Part shown: piece after piece, positions 44,288-53,477 of the stretch
Position numbering within the stretch: the first letter of the stretch is position 1
How the letters are laid out: each line of letters opens with the position of its first letter
From: JAAYOS01 sp050950785
Lineage (GTDB): Bacteria; Bacillota; Clostridia; Oscillospirales; JAAYOS01
Assembly: GCA_050950785.1 (NCBI GenBank)
Contig: JBMNIG010000021.1
Coordinates: 1-64,000, forward strand
Length of the DNA: 64,000 nucleotides
Direction: 5' to 3'
Notes under the pieces: model-generated
Database searches by the model: none
Told to the model about the DNA's origin: nothing
The model's input: the letters and a program-made list of their open reading frames with translations, nothing else
Made by a program: the position numbers and the translations under genes

Positions 44288-45736
44288 ATGAAAAAAATAT
44301 ATGACGTAGCCATAATTGGATGTGGAATAGTCGGCGCAGCTATGGCCTTCGAGCTCAGCAAGTATGAACTTGATATAGTAGTTGTTGAGAAGGAAAATGA
44401 CATCTGCTGCGGTACCACAAAAGCCAATAGTGCAATTATTCACGCAGGATATGATCCCCTACCAGGGACCCTGATGGCAAAGTTGAATGTAATGGGCTCA
44501 CAAATGGCAAAAGAGCTATCTGCTGCATTGGATATACCTTATAAACAGACCGGATCACTTGTACTGGCTTTTGATGAAGAGGATCTAAAGACCCTCAACG
44601 TTTTATATGAAAGAGGCCTGAAGAACTCAGTTCCCGGTCTTAAGTTGCTTGATAAAGATGAAGTATTACGAATTGAACCTGAAATTTCCGAGAACGTAGT
44701 CGGTGCTCTGTATGCACCCTCTGCGGCAATAATCAATCCCTGGGAATACGGAATCGCACTTGCAGAAACGGCAGTTCAAAATGGAGCAACACTTTTGCTG
44801 TCCTCGGAGGTCCTATCTATTACAGATGATGAAAGCGTTTGGAATATACACACCAGTAGTGAAGATATCTGTGCTAGGTACATAATAAACGCTGCAGGAG
44901 TTAACAGTGATATCATTCACAATATGGTCGCTAAACCCTCTTTTAGGATCGAACCTAACAAAGGTGAATACTTCCTGTTGGACAAATCCGAGGGCAACAG
45001 AGTTCAGCACATCATATTTCAATGTCCCTCAAAAACCACTAAAGGTGTTTTGGTAGCGCCCACCGTTCACGGTAATTTAATAGTGGGACCAAACGCAAGT
45101 CAAACAGATAGAGAGGATGTCTCAAATACAAGGGATGGTTTAGATTATGTCCGAACGGCCGCAGTCCGTTCAGTTCCCTCCATCTCCTTCCGGGACAATA
45201 TTAGAAATTTTGCCGGGGTTCGTGCAAACAGCGATAAAGACGATTTTATTATTGAGAATTCCGCTCCGCGTTTTATAGATCTGGCAGGAATAAAATCGCC
45301 TGGGTTGAGCGCTGCACCTGCTATAGCTGTTTACGCCACAGAGCTTTTGCAGAATGACGGGTTGGCGCTTGAAAAGAAATCAAATTGGATTGGCACACGG
45401 AAAAAAGTGCGCTTTTCCGAACTGTCGACCGAGGAAAAAAACAAGCATATTTCAGAAAATCCGGCTTACGGAAGAGTAATCTGCAGATGTGAAACAATTA
45501 CTGAAGGTGAGATAATCGACTCTTTGCGAGGTCCTATACCTGCCCTCACTATCGACGGGGTAAAGCGTCGTACAGGTAGCGGAATGGGCAGATGTCAGGG
45601 TGGGTTTTGCGGTCCACGCATTTTGGAGATCATAGCCCGGGAGCACAATATCGCTCCTGAAGATGTTTTCCAAGATAAACAAGGAAGCTATATTCTTACA
45701 GGTCAAACTAAAAGGGAGGAGACCTACCATGCATGA
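44288..45736 (+). CDS. GlpA-like FAD-dependent glycerol-3-phosphate dehydrogenase with BFD-type [2Fe-2S] domain
   Basis: Oxidises sn-glycerol-3-phosphate to dihydroxyacetone phosphate or a similar substrate. The N-terminus is a DAO-type FAD site (DVAIIGCGIVGAAMAFEL; ANSAIIHAGYD) and the C-terminus is a BFD-like [2Fe-2S] domain with Cys in VICRCETITEGEI and GMGRCQGGFCGP. GGAGG precedes the ATG. Its stop overlaps the next gene start. In Clostridia this enzyme is encoded with an FAD/NAD oxidoreductase and DUF1667, as here. 482 residues, intact. Confidence 0.88.
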   Translation: MKKIYDVAIIGCGIVGAAMAFELSKYELDIVVVEKENDICCGTTKANSAIIHAGYDPLPGTLMAKLNVMGSQMAKELSAALDIPYKQTGSLVLAFDEEDLKTLNVLYERGLKNSVPGLKLLDKDEVLRIEPEISENVVGALYAPSAAIINPWEYGIALAETAVQNGATLLLSSEVLSITDDESVWNIHTSSEDICARYIINAAGVNSDIIHNMVAKPSFRIEPNKGEYFLLDKSEGNRVQHIIFQCPSKTTKGVLVAPTVHGNLIVGPNASQTDREDVSNTRDGLDYVRTAAVRSVPSISFRDNIRNFAGVRANSDKDDFIIENSAPRFIDLAGIKSPGLSAAPAIAVYATELLQNDGLALEKKSNWIGTRKKVRFSELSTEEKNKHISENPAYGRVICRCETITEGEIIDSLRGPIPALTIDGVKRRTGSGMGRCQGGFCGPRILEIIAREHNIAPEDVFQDKQGSYILTGQTKREETYHA

Positions 45737-47195
45737 TCTAATAGTAATCGGTGGCGGACCAGCCGGTCTTGCAGCAGCACTGAGCGCCTGGGAAAGCGGA
45801 ATAAAGGATATTGTTATAGTCGAGCGGGACAAAGAGCTTGGTGGAATACTCAATCAATGTATCCACAATGGCTTTGGCCTCCACTACTTTAAAGAAGAGC
45901 TTACAGGCCCTGAGTATGCAACTCGGTTTGTTGATATGCTAAGTGACACCTCAGTAAAGGTAAAACTTGATACGATGGTGCTGGAACTGACAACTGATAA
46001 AGAGTTACATATAGTAAGTTCCTCATCAGGATATGAAATCCTGAAAGCAAAAGCTGTTATTCTTGCAATGGGATGTAGAGAACGTCCCCGCGGCGCCATC
46101 GGAATCCCCGGCACGCGTCCTGCAGGCATTTTCACTGCCGGAGCAGCACAGCGATATGTCAATGTGGAGGGTCATCACGTTGGGAACAAAGTCGTTATTC
46201 TGGGATCGGGCGATATTGGTCTTATTATGGCAAGGCGTCTGACTCTTGAGGGCGCTAAGGTTCTAGCATGTGTTGAAATAATGCCTTACTCCGGAGGACT
46301 TACACGAAATATTGTACAGTGTCTGCAAGACTACAACATTCCCCTTTACCTGTCTCACACGATCATAGATATACACGGCTCGCCTCGCGTAGAGGGTGTG
46401 ACAATAGCAGAGGTTGATCAGAATCGCAATCCCATTCCCGGTACGGAGCAATACCTGGAATGTGACACAGTTTTGCTATCAGTAGGTCTGATACCTGAAA
46501 ATGAACTTTCAAAAAAAGCAGGCATTGAGATAGATAGCCGAACAGGTGGCCCTATTGTCTATGAAAACCTGGAAACAAGTGTCGATGGGATATTCGCCTG
46601 TGGAAATGTTGTTCACGTTCATGATCTCGTCGACTATGTCACAAATGAGAGCATGAAAGCCGGCAAATCAGCTGCCGAATATATTCTGAACTACTATAAT
46701 GACGTCAACAAAACTGAATCAACCGAACATCCTGAAAAATCAGTTGTCAAGGTGAAAAACGGTGATGGCGTATCTTATACGGTGCCACAGCTAATAAGAA
46801 TCCCTAATAACTTGATGGAATATAGCAGGTCTGACGATGATAAATCTATTCCCCTTCAAGATATCGAGGTATTTTTCCGTGTAAACCAAAAATTTGGCAA
46901 TAGCAATATCTATGTAAGTTTAGCCGGCAATGAGCTTGCGCGTTTCAGGAGAAGAAATCTGGCACCGGGTGAGATGGAGAAAATTCGACTGAACGGAAAC
47001 TTACTAAAAAAATGCATAGAACTTGGGCTTTCGGAAATTGAAATATCGGCTGACGAAGACCCAGCTGGCGATGTCGCTGTCGCTCCCAGCAAAGGTAGGA
47101 ACATAACAGCGGTCGATCCTGAGACAGTATCTGCCAGTTCGAAAGTTGCATCAAGACGGACAAATGTTTCATCTGCAGTAGGAGGTAGCGTATGA
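45729..47195 (+). CDS. FAD-dependent pyridine nucleotide oxidoreductase (glp operon partner)
   Basis: A 488-residue FAD/NAD-binding protein. FAD loop: DLIVIGGGPAGLAAALSA; then GCRERPRGAIGIPGTRPAG, and the NAD site VVILGSGDIGLIMARRL. The C-terminal 120 residues form an extra beta domain (YVSLAGNELARFRRRNLAPGE) of unknown role. The ATG at 45729 has GGGAGGAG; it overlaps the glpA-like stop by eight bases. Probably transfers electrons from the glpA-like flavin to NAD(P) or another acceptor, with DUF1667 as a third component. Confidence 0.85.
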   Translation: MHDLIVIGGGPAGLAAALSAWESGIKDIVIVERDKELGGILNQCIHNGFGLHYFKEELTGPEYATRFVDMLSDTSVKVKLDTMVLELTTDKELHIVSSSSGYEILKAKAVILAMGCRERPRGAIGIPGTRPAGIFTAGAAQRYVNVEGHHVGNKVVILGSGDIGLIMARRLTLEGAKVLACVEIMPYSGGLTRNIVQCLQDYNIPLYLSHTIIDIHGSPRVEGVTIAEVDQNRNPIPGTEQYLECDTVLLSVGLIPENELSKKAGIEIDSRTGGPIVYENLETSVDGIFACGNVVHVHDLVDYVTNESMKAGKSAAEYILNYYNDVNKTESTEHPEKSVVKVKNGDGVSYTVPQLIRIPNNLMEYSRSDDDKSIPLQDIEVFFRVNQKFGNSNIYVSLAGNELARFRRRNLAPGEMEKIRLNGNLLKKCIELGLSEIEISADEDPAGDVAVAPSKGRNITAVDPETVSASSKVASRRTNVSSAVGGSV

Positions 47196-47536
47196 CTGAA
47201 TTGATATGCATTGTATGCCCAAGAGGCTGTCACCTTCAGATTGACACTAAAAACGGTTATCGTGTCTATGGTAATCAATGTACCCGTGGAGAAGTATATG
47301 GTCGCGACGAGCTTATAAATCCTACACGTATGATAACCTCAACTGTCAGAATAAAAGGAGCTTTGCATCCCAGGTGCCCTGTGAAAACAAGCTCCCCAAT
47401 TCCAAAGCACCTTATATTTGATGCAATGAGAACTCTGGACACTGTGACTCTAAACGCACCGGTGAAATCCGGCCAAGTCGTAGTTGAAAATGTATGCAAT
47501 ACAGGCATTGATTTTATCTCGACTCGCGATATGTAA
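47192..47536 (+). CDS. DUF1667 family protein (glp operon third component)
   Basis: A 114-residue protein with Cys-rich motif CIVCPRGCHLQID and GNQCTRGEVYG, typical of DUF1667, which may bind iron-sulfur or zinc. Its start overlaps the previous stop by ATGA. Last gene of the glp module. Confidence 0.9.
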   Translation: MTELICIVCPRGCHLQIDTKNGYRVYGNQCTRGEVYGRDELINPTRMITSTVRIKGALHPRCPVKTSSPIPKHLIFDAMRTLDTVTLNAPVKSGQVVVENVCNTGIDFISTRDM

Positions 47537-47717
47537 TAGATATGTCGTAACCTGAACATTACGGATTTTGTATAGAATGCGGACAATCTAATATAGTGTA
47601 GTCAAAACGGGAGATAGGAATTGGATTCCAAAGCTTGATTATTTTGGATAAACAGCTTATATTAATTTATGATTGAATAAGCAATTTTAAAGAAATCCAA
47701 TATGCAGGAGGGCTTTT

Positions 47718-48284
47718 ATGGCAATTATTAGAAACGAAGTTGTAAACGCACTTTTGGACCGCAGGAGTATTAGACGCTATAAACCCGATCAAATTTCTGA
47801 AGACCAATTGGAGACGATTCTTACTTGCGGATTCAATGCGCCAAGTGGTGGAAATACTCAAAGCTGGTTTGTCGCAGTTGTACAGGACAGCAAGTTTATT
47901 GATGAGATGCACCAGGTATTTGTAAATACTCTTCCGCCACTCGACAAGTTGCCTCCCATAATGAGTGAGAGGATGAAGGATCCTGAATATAATTTGGTAT
48001 TTCGCGCACCAACTGCAATCTTTGTGTTCTATGATCCTGAAAAAAGCCAGTTGAATAGTGCTATACTGGGACAAAACATGGTAATCGCGGCACAATCACT
48101 TGGACTTGGCACCTGCTATCTGGGAGGTCCTATGCAGATCTTTGGAACTCCGGAAGGCGAAGAGTTCATGAAACGCATGAACGTGCCCGAAGGTTATAAG
48201 CCCAGCTTTGGACTGGCAGTCGGATATCCTAACGAAAATCCCGAAGCCCGCCCTCGTGACCTGACTAAGTTTTCTAGAGTATAG
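47718..48284 (+). CDS. Nitroreductase-family FMN reductase
   Basis: A 188-residue nitroreductase. N-terminus: LLDRRSIRRYKPDQISEDQ (the RRS/R FMN-binding pattern), then GFNAPSGGNTQSWFV and LGLGTCYLGGP. Its own GGAGGG site and a terminator follow, so it is monocistronic. May act on a nitro, quinone or enone substrate; the neighbouring clusters suggest plant aromatics, inference only. Confidence 0.9.
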   Translation: MAIIRNEVVNALLDRRSIRRYKPDQISEDQLETILTCGFNAPSGGNTQSWFVAVVQDSKFIDEMHQVFVNTLPPLDKLPPIMSERMKDPEYNLVFRAPTAIFVFYDPEKSQLNSAILGQNMVIAAQSLGLGTCYLGGPMQIFGTPEGEEFMKRMNVPEGYKPSFGLAVGYPNENPEARPRDLTKFSRV

Positions 48285-48304
48285 TCGAATATGCCGAATA
48301 TAGT

Positions 48305-48344
48305 AAGGCCTCTTGCACAGAACAACTGTGGCAGGAGGCCTTTT
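48305..48344 (+). terminator. Rho-independent terminator of the nitroreductase gene
   Basis: AAGGCCTCTTGCACAG and CTGTGGCAGGAGGCCTT arms (with one bulge), then TTTTG. Positions 48305-48344. Confidence 0.88.
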
Positions 48345-48496
48345 GTTCAAGTTATGCTTGTAATCAACTCTTAATACGAATATGCATCGTAACTATTTAG
48401 ATCGTAACTATTTAGAATGAATAGGAGATAGAGTTTTACTTATGGAGTGCAACCAATAATAATTATGGAATCGATAGGATGGTTTTTAATGATATC

Positions 48497-48510
48497 ATTT
48501 TCATGAAAAT
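48497..48510. promoter_or_regulatory. Perfect palindrome ATTTTCATGAAAAT upstream of block A promoter
   Basis: A 14-base palindrome containing TTTCA/TGAAA half-sites, 12 bases upstream of the -35 element. The same half-sites occur upstream of the LacI gene (55660-55674) and inside the inverted repeat at 57074-57106. A LacI-family operator is possible; not tested. Confidence 0.4.
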
Positions 48511-48522
48511 AACTGAAAACTA

Positions 48523-48551
48523 TTGAATATGATTTGAGATTGTGATAAAAT
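48523..48551 (+). promoter_or_regulatory. Sigma-A promoter of block A
   Basis: TTGAAT (48523-48528), 17-base spacer, TAAAAT (48546-48551). Transcription would begin about 48558, some 50 bases before the start codon. Confidence 0.7.
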
Positions 48552-48610
48552 CGGAGTAAATAAAATTGTATCATGTTGATGAGTCATATTAATTATGATG
48601 GAGGATGTTT

Positions 48611-50074
48611 ATGAAGAGATATGAATGCGATATCGCCGTAATCGCAGCAGGACCGGCAGGTCTTGCCGCAGCTGTTACCGCTGCAGAAAGAGGCGCTAAT
48701 GTAATAATTTTAGAGAAATCAAACACAACCGGCGGAGCCGCAAATATGGGAATGGGTCCACTGGGTGTTGAAACTGAAATTCAGCGCGAGAACTTGATTG
48801 GCATCACCAGAGAAGAAGCATTCCGCAAATTTATGGACTACACCCACTGGCGCACCGATGCCCGTCTTGTTCGCGAATATATCTGGAAATCAGCCGACAC
48901 AATAAAATGGCTGCAGGGTATGGGCGTAGAGTTTTTAGGCGCATACCGCTATTTCCCACAGTCAGAAGCTACTTGGCATATAGTAAAGTCTGAGTCGGGC
49001 ATGGGGCCAAGAGCAGCCTCCGCCATGCTAAAAACTCTTACAGACCGCGCAAAGGAGCTCGGAGTTGAAATACTGCTTGAAACACCTGCCAAGTGGCTTG
49101 AAAAGAACGAAGAAGGACGCATCGTCGGTGTACACGCCGTCGACAAGAATGGCGAAGAAGTCTATGTGGACTGCTGTGCAACTATAATTGCAACAGGCGG
49201 TTTTGGTGACAACCCCGAGATGATCAAGAAATATACCCCCTATGAATGGGGAAAAGATATGTTTTCATTCCGAATTCCCGGTATCGCCGGAGACGGAATT
49301 CGAATGGCATGGGAAGTAGGAGCTGCACGCACTGAGATGAACATGGAAGTATCCTACAGCACTCCTTCAACTGTTGAGTACTCCTGTCTCACCCGCGTTC
49401 ATATGCAGCCAAACCTTGCAGTCAACCTCCAGGGTGAACGTTTTATAAACGAAGAGATCATGGCAAACACTACTTACTGCTCAAATGCAATTGCAGCTCA
49501 GAAAAATGGTGTTGCTTTCTCAATTATTGACGACAGCATAAAACAATACTATCGCCGTAATGGCCTCCACACTGTCAGCCTTGTTAACCCCAATGCCTCT
49601 GCAAAGGATTATGACAATGATGTAAAGACTGCATTGGAAAAAGGCGATCCATATTTCTTTGTGGCAGATTCAATAGAAGAGCTCGCTGAAAAAATGGGCG
49701 TAAACAAAGAAAACTTTGTAAAGACAGTGGAAGAGTACAACAAGTACTGCCAAACAAGGGATGAATTATTCTGCAAAGATCACCGTTACATGCTTCCACT
49801 TGTCGGACCTAAATTTTACGCGCTACAGCTTTGCCCAAGCGGGTATGGGAGCCTTGGTGGCATAAAAATAAACTACAAGACTGAAGTAGTAAACGATGAA
49901 CATGAACCTATTGCAGGCCTTTACGGAGCAGGAACAGACGTATGCTCCATCTACGGTGATTCATATGTATTTATTCTGCCTGGCAACTCAATGGGATTTG
50001 CTCTTAATACAGGCAGGATTGCCGGCGAGAAATCGGTTGAATATGTAACCGAACTTTTCAGTGAAGAAGAGTAG
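48611..50074 (+). CDS. Fumarate-reductase-like FAD-dependent oxidoreductase
   Basis: A 487-residue soluble flavoprotein of the fumarate reductase/succinate dehydrogenase flavoprotein group without a signal peptide or heme/FMN domain. FAD loop: DIAVIAAGPAGLAAAVTAAE; GGAANMGMGPLG; then IIATGGFGDNPEMIK and FILPGNSMGFALNTGRIAG at the C-terminus. Such proteins reduce the double bond of alpha,beta-unsaturated acids or enones. First gene of block A, followed by two iron-sulfur proteins that would supply electrons from NAD(P)H. The ATG at 48611 has a GGAGG six bases upstream. The substrate is unknown: candidates are a cinnamate- or urocanate-like acid or an acyl on the ACP. Confidence 0.87.
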   Translation: MKRYECDIAVIAAGPAGLAAAVTAAERGANVIILEKSNTTGGAANMGMGPLGVETEIQRENLIGITREEAFRKFMDYTHWRTDARLVREYIWKSADTIKWLQGMGVEFLGAYRYFPQSEATWHIVKSESGMGPRAASAMLKTLTDRAKELGVEILLETPAKWLEKNEEGRIVGVHAVDKNGEEVYVDCCATIIATGGFGDNPEMIKKYTPYEWGKDMFSFRIPGIAGDGIRMAWEVGAARTEMNMEVSYSTPSTVEYSCLTRVHMQPNLAVNLQGERFINEEIMANTTYCSNAIAAQKNGVAFSIIDDSIKQYYRRNGLHTVSLVNPNASAKDYDNDVKTALEKGDPYFFVADSIEELAEKMGVNKENFVKTVEEYNKYCQTRDELFCKDHRYMLPLVGPKFYALQLCPSGYGSLGGIKINYKTEVVNDEHEPIAGLYGAGTDVCSIYGDSYVFILPGNSMGFALNTGRIAGEKSVEYVTELFSEEE

Positions 50075-50112
50075 ATTCAGTAACATCAGTAAATCAGTAA
50101 GGAAAATTTCTA

Positions 50113-52173
50113 ATGATAAAGCTCAGTATAGACAACAAAACTATTACTGCAAAAGAGGGTCAGTCGGTGCTTTCTGCAGCCCTTGATGCCGGTGTGTATA
50201 TCCCCCACCTCTGCCATCATCCTTCACTTCCCGACATCGGGGAATGCAAGCTCTGTATAGTTGAGATCGATGGCAAAGACGGCGTACATACATCATGTAC
50301 TACTCCCGTTGAAGACGGGATGAGCGTCCGCACTCGCAGTGAACGTATTGACAGCCTAAGAAAACTTTCAATGGAACTTATGCTTGCGGGCCATCCATCC
50401 GAGTGCACTGCCTGCCCTAAATACGGCCAATGTGAATTCCAATCACTTATCCAGTACATTGGAGTAAGCGACACAAGGCTTCGCAAAGTGCCTGGGAACA
50501 ATCTATACACCGAAGAAAATCCGCTGTTTGTTCGGGATCTCAACCGCTGTGTACTTTGTGGCCGCTGTGTAAGAGCCTGCGAAGACCTGCGCGGCGTCGG
50601 TGTCCTCGGATTTAATACGGTAAACGGCCGTACAGAGATTTCAATTCGCAACCACGGGTCGTTGGCTGACGGTGATTGCCGGTTCTGCGGAGCTTGCGTG
50701 GAAGTTTGCCCCACAGGTGCGCTTCACGATAAAAATGATTTGCTCAGTGGCTACAACACAAGGGAAGCTGCTTTAGTCCCCTGCCGGAGTCGCTGTCCGG
50801 GTCAAACCGATGTTCCAAGGTACGTCGCTTATGTCCGTGAGGGTAACTACTCCGAGGCACTCGCAGTTATTCGTGAGAGGGCACCATTCCCTCACTCTCT
50901 AGGTCTAGTTTGTATGCGTTTTTGTGAGGATGCATGCCGCCGCGGGTGCGTAAATGAAGCAGTCAGCATACGCGAAATAAAACGCATTGCTGCCGAAAAC
51001 GGAACTGATCTATGGAAGTCAAGAGTAAAGACTTCCCCATCCACCGGAAAGAAAGTATCCATCATAGGTTCCGGCCCGGCCGGTCTAACAGCTGCATACT
51101 ATCTTGCCCGCAAAGGCCACACTGTGGATGTTTATGAAAAGCTCCCCAAGGCCGGCGGCATGCTTAGATATGGAATCCCCAGCTATCGCCTGTCCGATGA
51201 GGTATTTGAACGCGAAATCGATGACATACTTGAGGCTGGCGTCCAATTACATGTAAATAGCCCGCAAACTCCGCAAGAGCTTCTTGAAAAAGGTTCAGAT
51301 GCGGTGTTGGTAGCTGTCGGAGCACATAAGGGTTCGAGACTTCCTATAGATGGAAATCAACTCCCAAATACATATACTGCTGTCGAATATCTCCGAGAGG
51401 TTGCCCTTGGCAATCAAGTTGAACTTGGCGAGAGTGTACTCGTTCTAGGTGGAGGAAACGTAGCTTTTGACGCTGCAGGAACCGCTCACAAACATGGTGT
51501 TAAGCGTATAATGATGGCATGTCTCGAATCTAGAGATGCCATGACAGCAAGTAAAGAAGAGATCGACGAAGGCCTTGGATACGGTCTTGAACTGTTTAAT
51601 CAGAAGACATTCCTGCGCATAGCACAAAACGACGATGGAACTTTGTCCGTCTTATGTCAGGATGTCGCAGAACTCTCAGTTGATTCCTCAGGCATGATGA
51701 ACATTGTAGCTGCACCGGATTCTGAACAATGGCTTTCAGCTGACAGTGTTATATTTGCCGTGGGACAAAAGCCGGAGCTTGAGGGCTTCGAATTAGAGCA
51801 GAACAGAGGATTGCTGTCTGTAAGCAACAGTAAGACCTCTGCGGACAAGGTATTTGCTTGCGGAGATTCTGTCACAGGTACAATGTCGATTATTCATGCT
51901 ATTGCTTCCGGCAGAGATGCCGCTTCGAGGATAGACCTCTATCTTGGCGGCGATGGCGATATCTCTGAGCAGCTTGCAAAGCCGGAATGCCCGTCTGCTT
52001 GGCTTGGGCGTGTGTCAAAGTTTGCATACAATGAACGCATTGAATGTCTCACTTGTGAAAACTCTGCAGAGGAAGCCGACCGCTGCTTGCGCTGCCATCT
52101 ACGATTACAAATAGAACAGCCAAAGTTCTGGAACGCTTATACGGAAAGTCAGGTGAACGACAATGCTATGTAA
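50113..52173 (+). CDS. NuoG/GltD-like NAD(P)H-dependent iron-sulfur oxidoreductase
   Basis: A 686-residue multi-centre electron-transfer protein. Residues 1-75 hold a [2Fe-2S] site (Cys34, Cys45, Cys48, Cys62), then a His/Cys3 [4Fe-4S] site in GHPSECTACPKYGQC (His94, Cys98, Cys101, Cys107), then two [4Fe-4S] sites (Cys146/149/152/156 and Cys189/192/195/199). From about residue 220 comes a GltD-type FAD/NAD(P) domain with CRSRCPGQTDVP, VSIIGSGPAGLTAAYYLA and LVLGGGNVAFDAAGTAHK. It probably passes electrons from NAD(P)H to the flavoprotein in front of it. Overlaps the next gene. Similar layouts occur in NADH-ferredoxin and formate dehydrogenase partners. Confidence 0.88.
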   Translation: MIKLSIDNKTITAKEGQSVLSAALDAGVYIPHLCHHPSLPDIGECKLCIVEIDGKDGVHTSCTTPVEDGMSVRTRSERIDSLRKLSMELMLAGHPSECTACPKYGQCEFQSLIQYIGVSDTRLRKVPGNNLYTEENPLFVRDLNRCVLCGRCVRACEDLRGVGVLGFNTVNGRTEISIRNHGSLADGDCRFCGACVEVCPTGALHDKNDLLSGYNTREAALVPCRSRCPGQTDVPRYVAYVREGNYSEALAVIRERAPFPHSLGLVCMRFCEDACRRGCVNEAVSIREIKRIAAENGTDLWKSRVKTSPSTGKKVSIIGSGPAGLTAAYYLARKGHTVDVYEKLPKAGGMLRYGIPSYRLSDEVFEREIDDILEAGVQLHVNSPQTPQELLEKGSDAVLVAVGAHKGSRLPIDGNQLPNTYTAVEYLREVALGNQVELGESVLVLGGGNVAFDAAGTAHKHGVKRIMMACLESRDAMTASKEEIDEGLGYGLELFNQKTFLRIAQNDDGTLSVLCQDVAELSVDSSGMMNIVAAPDSEQWLSADSVIFAVGQKPELEGFELEQNRGLLSVSNSKTSADKVFACGDSVTGTMSIIHAIASGRDAASRIDLYLGGDGDISEQLAKPECPSAWLGRVSKFAYNERIECLTCENSAEEADRCLRCHLRLQIEQPKFWNAYTESQVNDNAM

Positions 52174-52816
52174 TAAAACAATTACCGATATCGAGGGCAT
52201 TGAATTTCCCTACTCCAGTGAGCGAGACAAGTGTTCTGTCAATTATGTTTTTCGGTTGCTAGAGCAGTTAAGAAATTCCCTATGTGGGAAGGGCGTGTTC
52301 TGTCGTGATGCCGCAGCACAGCTTTATCAAATCGTTGGCAGCATCCGCAGTGGAGAAGGTAAAGGCGGAGATGTGAAGCTGATTCGGGAGATATGCCAGG
52401 CGGCTTTGCTTCTTGCAGACTGTGTAATGACCAAAGAGGTTGCCCAGGAAATCCTTTCATTAGTTGAATCAGAAGAGGATATCTGGGAAACTCACATAAC
52501 TCGTCGCCGTTGCCCTTCCCTAAGATGCGAAAATCTCACTATTTTCTATATTGACCCATCTGTTTGTGACGGATGCGGTAACTGCGTAAGCAAGTGCCCG
52601 GAAAATGCGATTGACGGCTCTCCTGATTTGATTCACGTAATAGACCGCGAGATCTGCACAAGGTGTGCAGCCTGCGAGTCTGAGTGTCCCGTCTCTGCTA
52701 TAAAAAGAGCTGATGTTGCCGGAATCCCTCCCAGGACGCCGGATATGCCTGTGCCTGTTGGCTCATTTAAAGTGGCACCGGTAAAGAAGGGGTTGCGCAG
52801 AGGTTTGAGACCTTAA
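52163..52816 (+). CDS. NuoF C-terminal-like plus ferredoxin protein lacking the FMN domain
   Basis: A 217-residue protein. Residues about 20-120 match the helical C-terminal [4Fe-4S] domain of NuoF/HydB, but the CxxCxxC ligand set reads CGKGVFC (Cys41, Gly44, Cys47): the middle Cys is a Gly, so cluster binding there may be lost or changed. Then two [4Fe-4S] ferredoxin motifs (CDGCGNCVSKCPENAI; CTRCAACESECPVSAI). The NADH/FMN domain of NuoF is absent. Overlaps the end of the upstream gene by 11 bases (ATG at 52163), hence translationally coupled. Likely an electron-carrier subunit of the complex. Confidence 0.83.
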   Translation: MLCNKTITDIEGIEFPYSSERDKCSVNYVFRLLEQLRNSLCGKGVFCRDAAAQLYQIVGSIRSGEGKGGDVKLIREICQAALLLADCVMTKEVAQEILSLVESEEDIWETHITRRRCPSLRCENLTIFYIDPSVCDGCGNCVSKCPENAIDGSPDLIHVIDREICTRCAACESECPVSAIKRADVAGIPPRTPDMPVPVGSFKVAPVKKGLRRGLRP

Positions 52817-52848
52817 CTTACATAATCTTATGAAACGAGGTATTTACA

Positions 52849-53091
52849 ATGGAAGAACGTCATGAAATCGTTGAAGCTATAATAAACCGAACTGCTAAGC
52901 TCACCGGTCGTGATCCATCGGAGCTTAATGAAAACACAAAATTTGCAGATTTGGATATGAAAAGTGTAAATTACTCTCAGCTGATCGTATACCTTGAAGA
53001 TGAAGTCGATGTTGAGATTTCATATATGGCATTCCGCAAGAGGGCCACAATTGGTGAGGCCGCCAATTTCATAATGGAGCTCATTGACTAG
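52849..53091 (+). CDS. Stand-alone acyl carrier protein
   Basis: An 80-residue four-helix carrier protein. The 4-prime-phosphopantetheine Ser is Ser39 in FADLDMKSVNYSQLI; the usual DSL is replaced by KSV. Acidic, with no signal. It is not part of a fatty-acid operon but is next to holo-ACP synthase and between redox and acyl-phosphate enzymes, which points to a dedicated carrier for one acyl group. No adenylating or thioester-forming ligase is encoded in the block, so how the acyl group is loaded is unknown. Confidence 0.87.
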   Translation: MEERHEIVEAIINRTAKLTGRDPSELNENTKFADLDMKSVNYSQLIVYLEDEVDVEISYMAFRKRATIGEAANFIMELID

Positions 53092-53096
53092 TTGAT

Positions 53097-53477
53097 ATGA
53101 TTTTTGGAATTGGTATTGATCTGATCGCAGTATCGCGCATCAGCGTTCTTAAAAAGACGGAGGATCCTTTCTTCTCCTCCGTCTTTACTCTTAAAGAACG
53201 TGAGCAGGCAGCTTCGCAAGCAGACCCTATGGCTTATTATGCGGGGCGTTTTTCTGCAAAAGAAGCAGTTTATAAGAGCTTACGCATGCCAGGTGATGCC
53301 CGGTTCAGTGAAATTGAAGTGATATCCAATCCTTTTGGAGCGCCGGAAGTACATCTCTCTGGTACGCTGCTTGAGTATGCAAAAAAACACAATATCAAAC
53401 GTATACATATATCTATTTCCCATGAGACAGATTACGCAATATCCTATGCAATCGCCGAAACGGAGGAATTTGAATGA
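53097..53477 (+). CDS. acpS: Holo-acyl carrier protein synthase
   Basis: Attaches phosphopantetheine from CoA to the ACP. A 126-residue protein with the N-terminal Asp8 motif GIGIDLIAVSRI and the catalytic GRFSAKEAVYKSL (Glu56). It starts five bases after the ACP stop and overlaps the next gene by ATGA. Its presence indicates the neighbouring ACP is its substrate. The genome may also hold a housekeeping copy. Confidence 0.93.
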   Translation: MIFGIGIDLIAVSRISVLKKTEDPFFSSVFTLKEREQAASQADPMAYYAGRFSAKEAVYKSLRMPGDARFSEIEVISNPFGAPEVHLSGTLLEYAKKHNIKRIHISISHETDYAISYAIAETEEFE

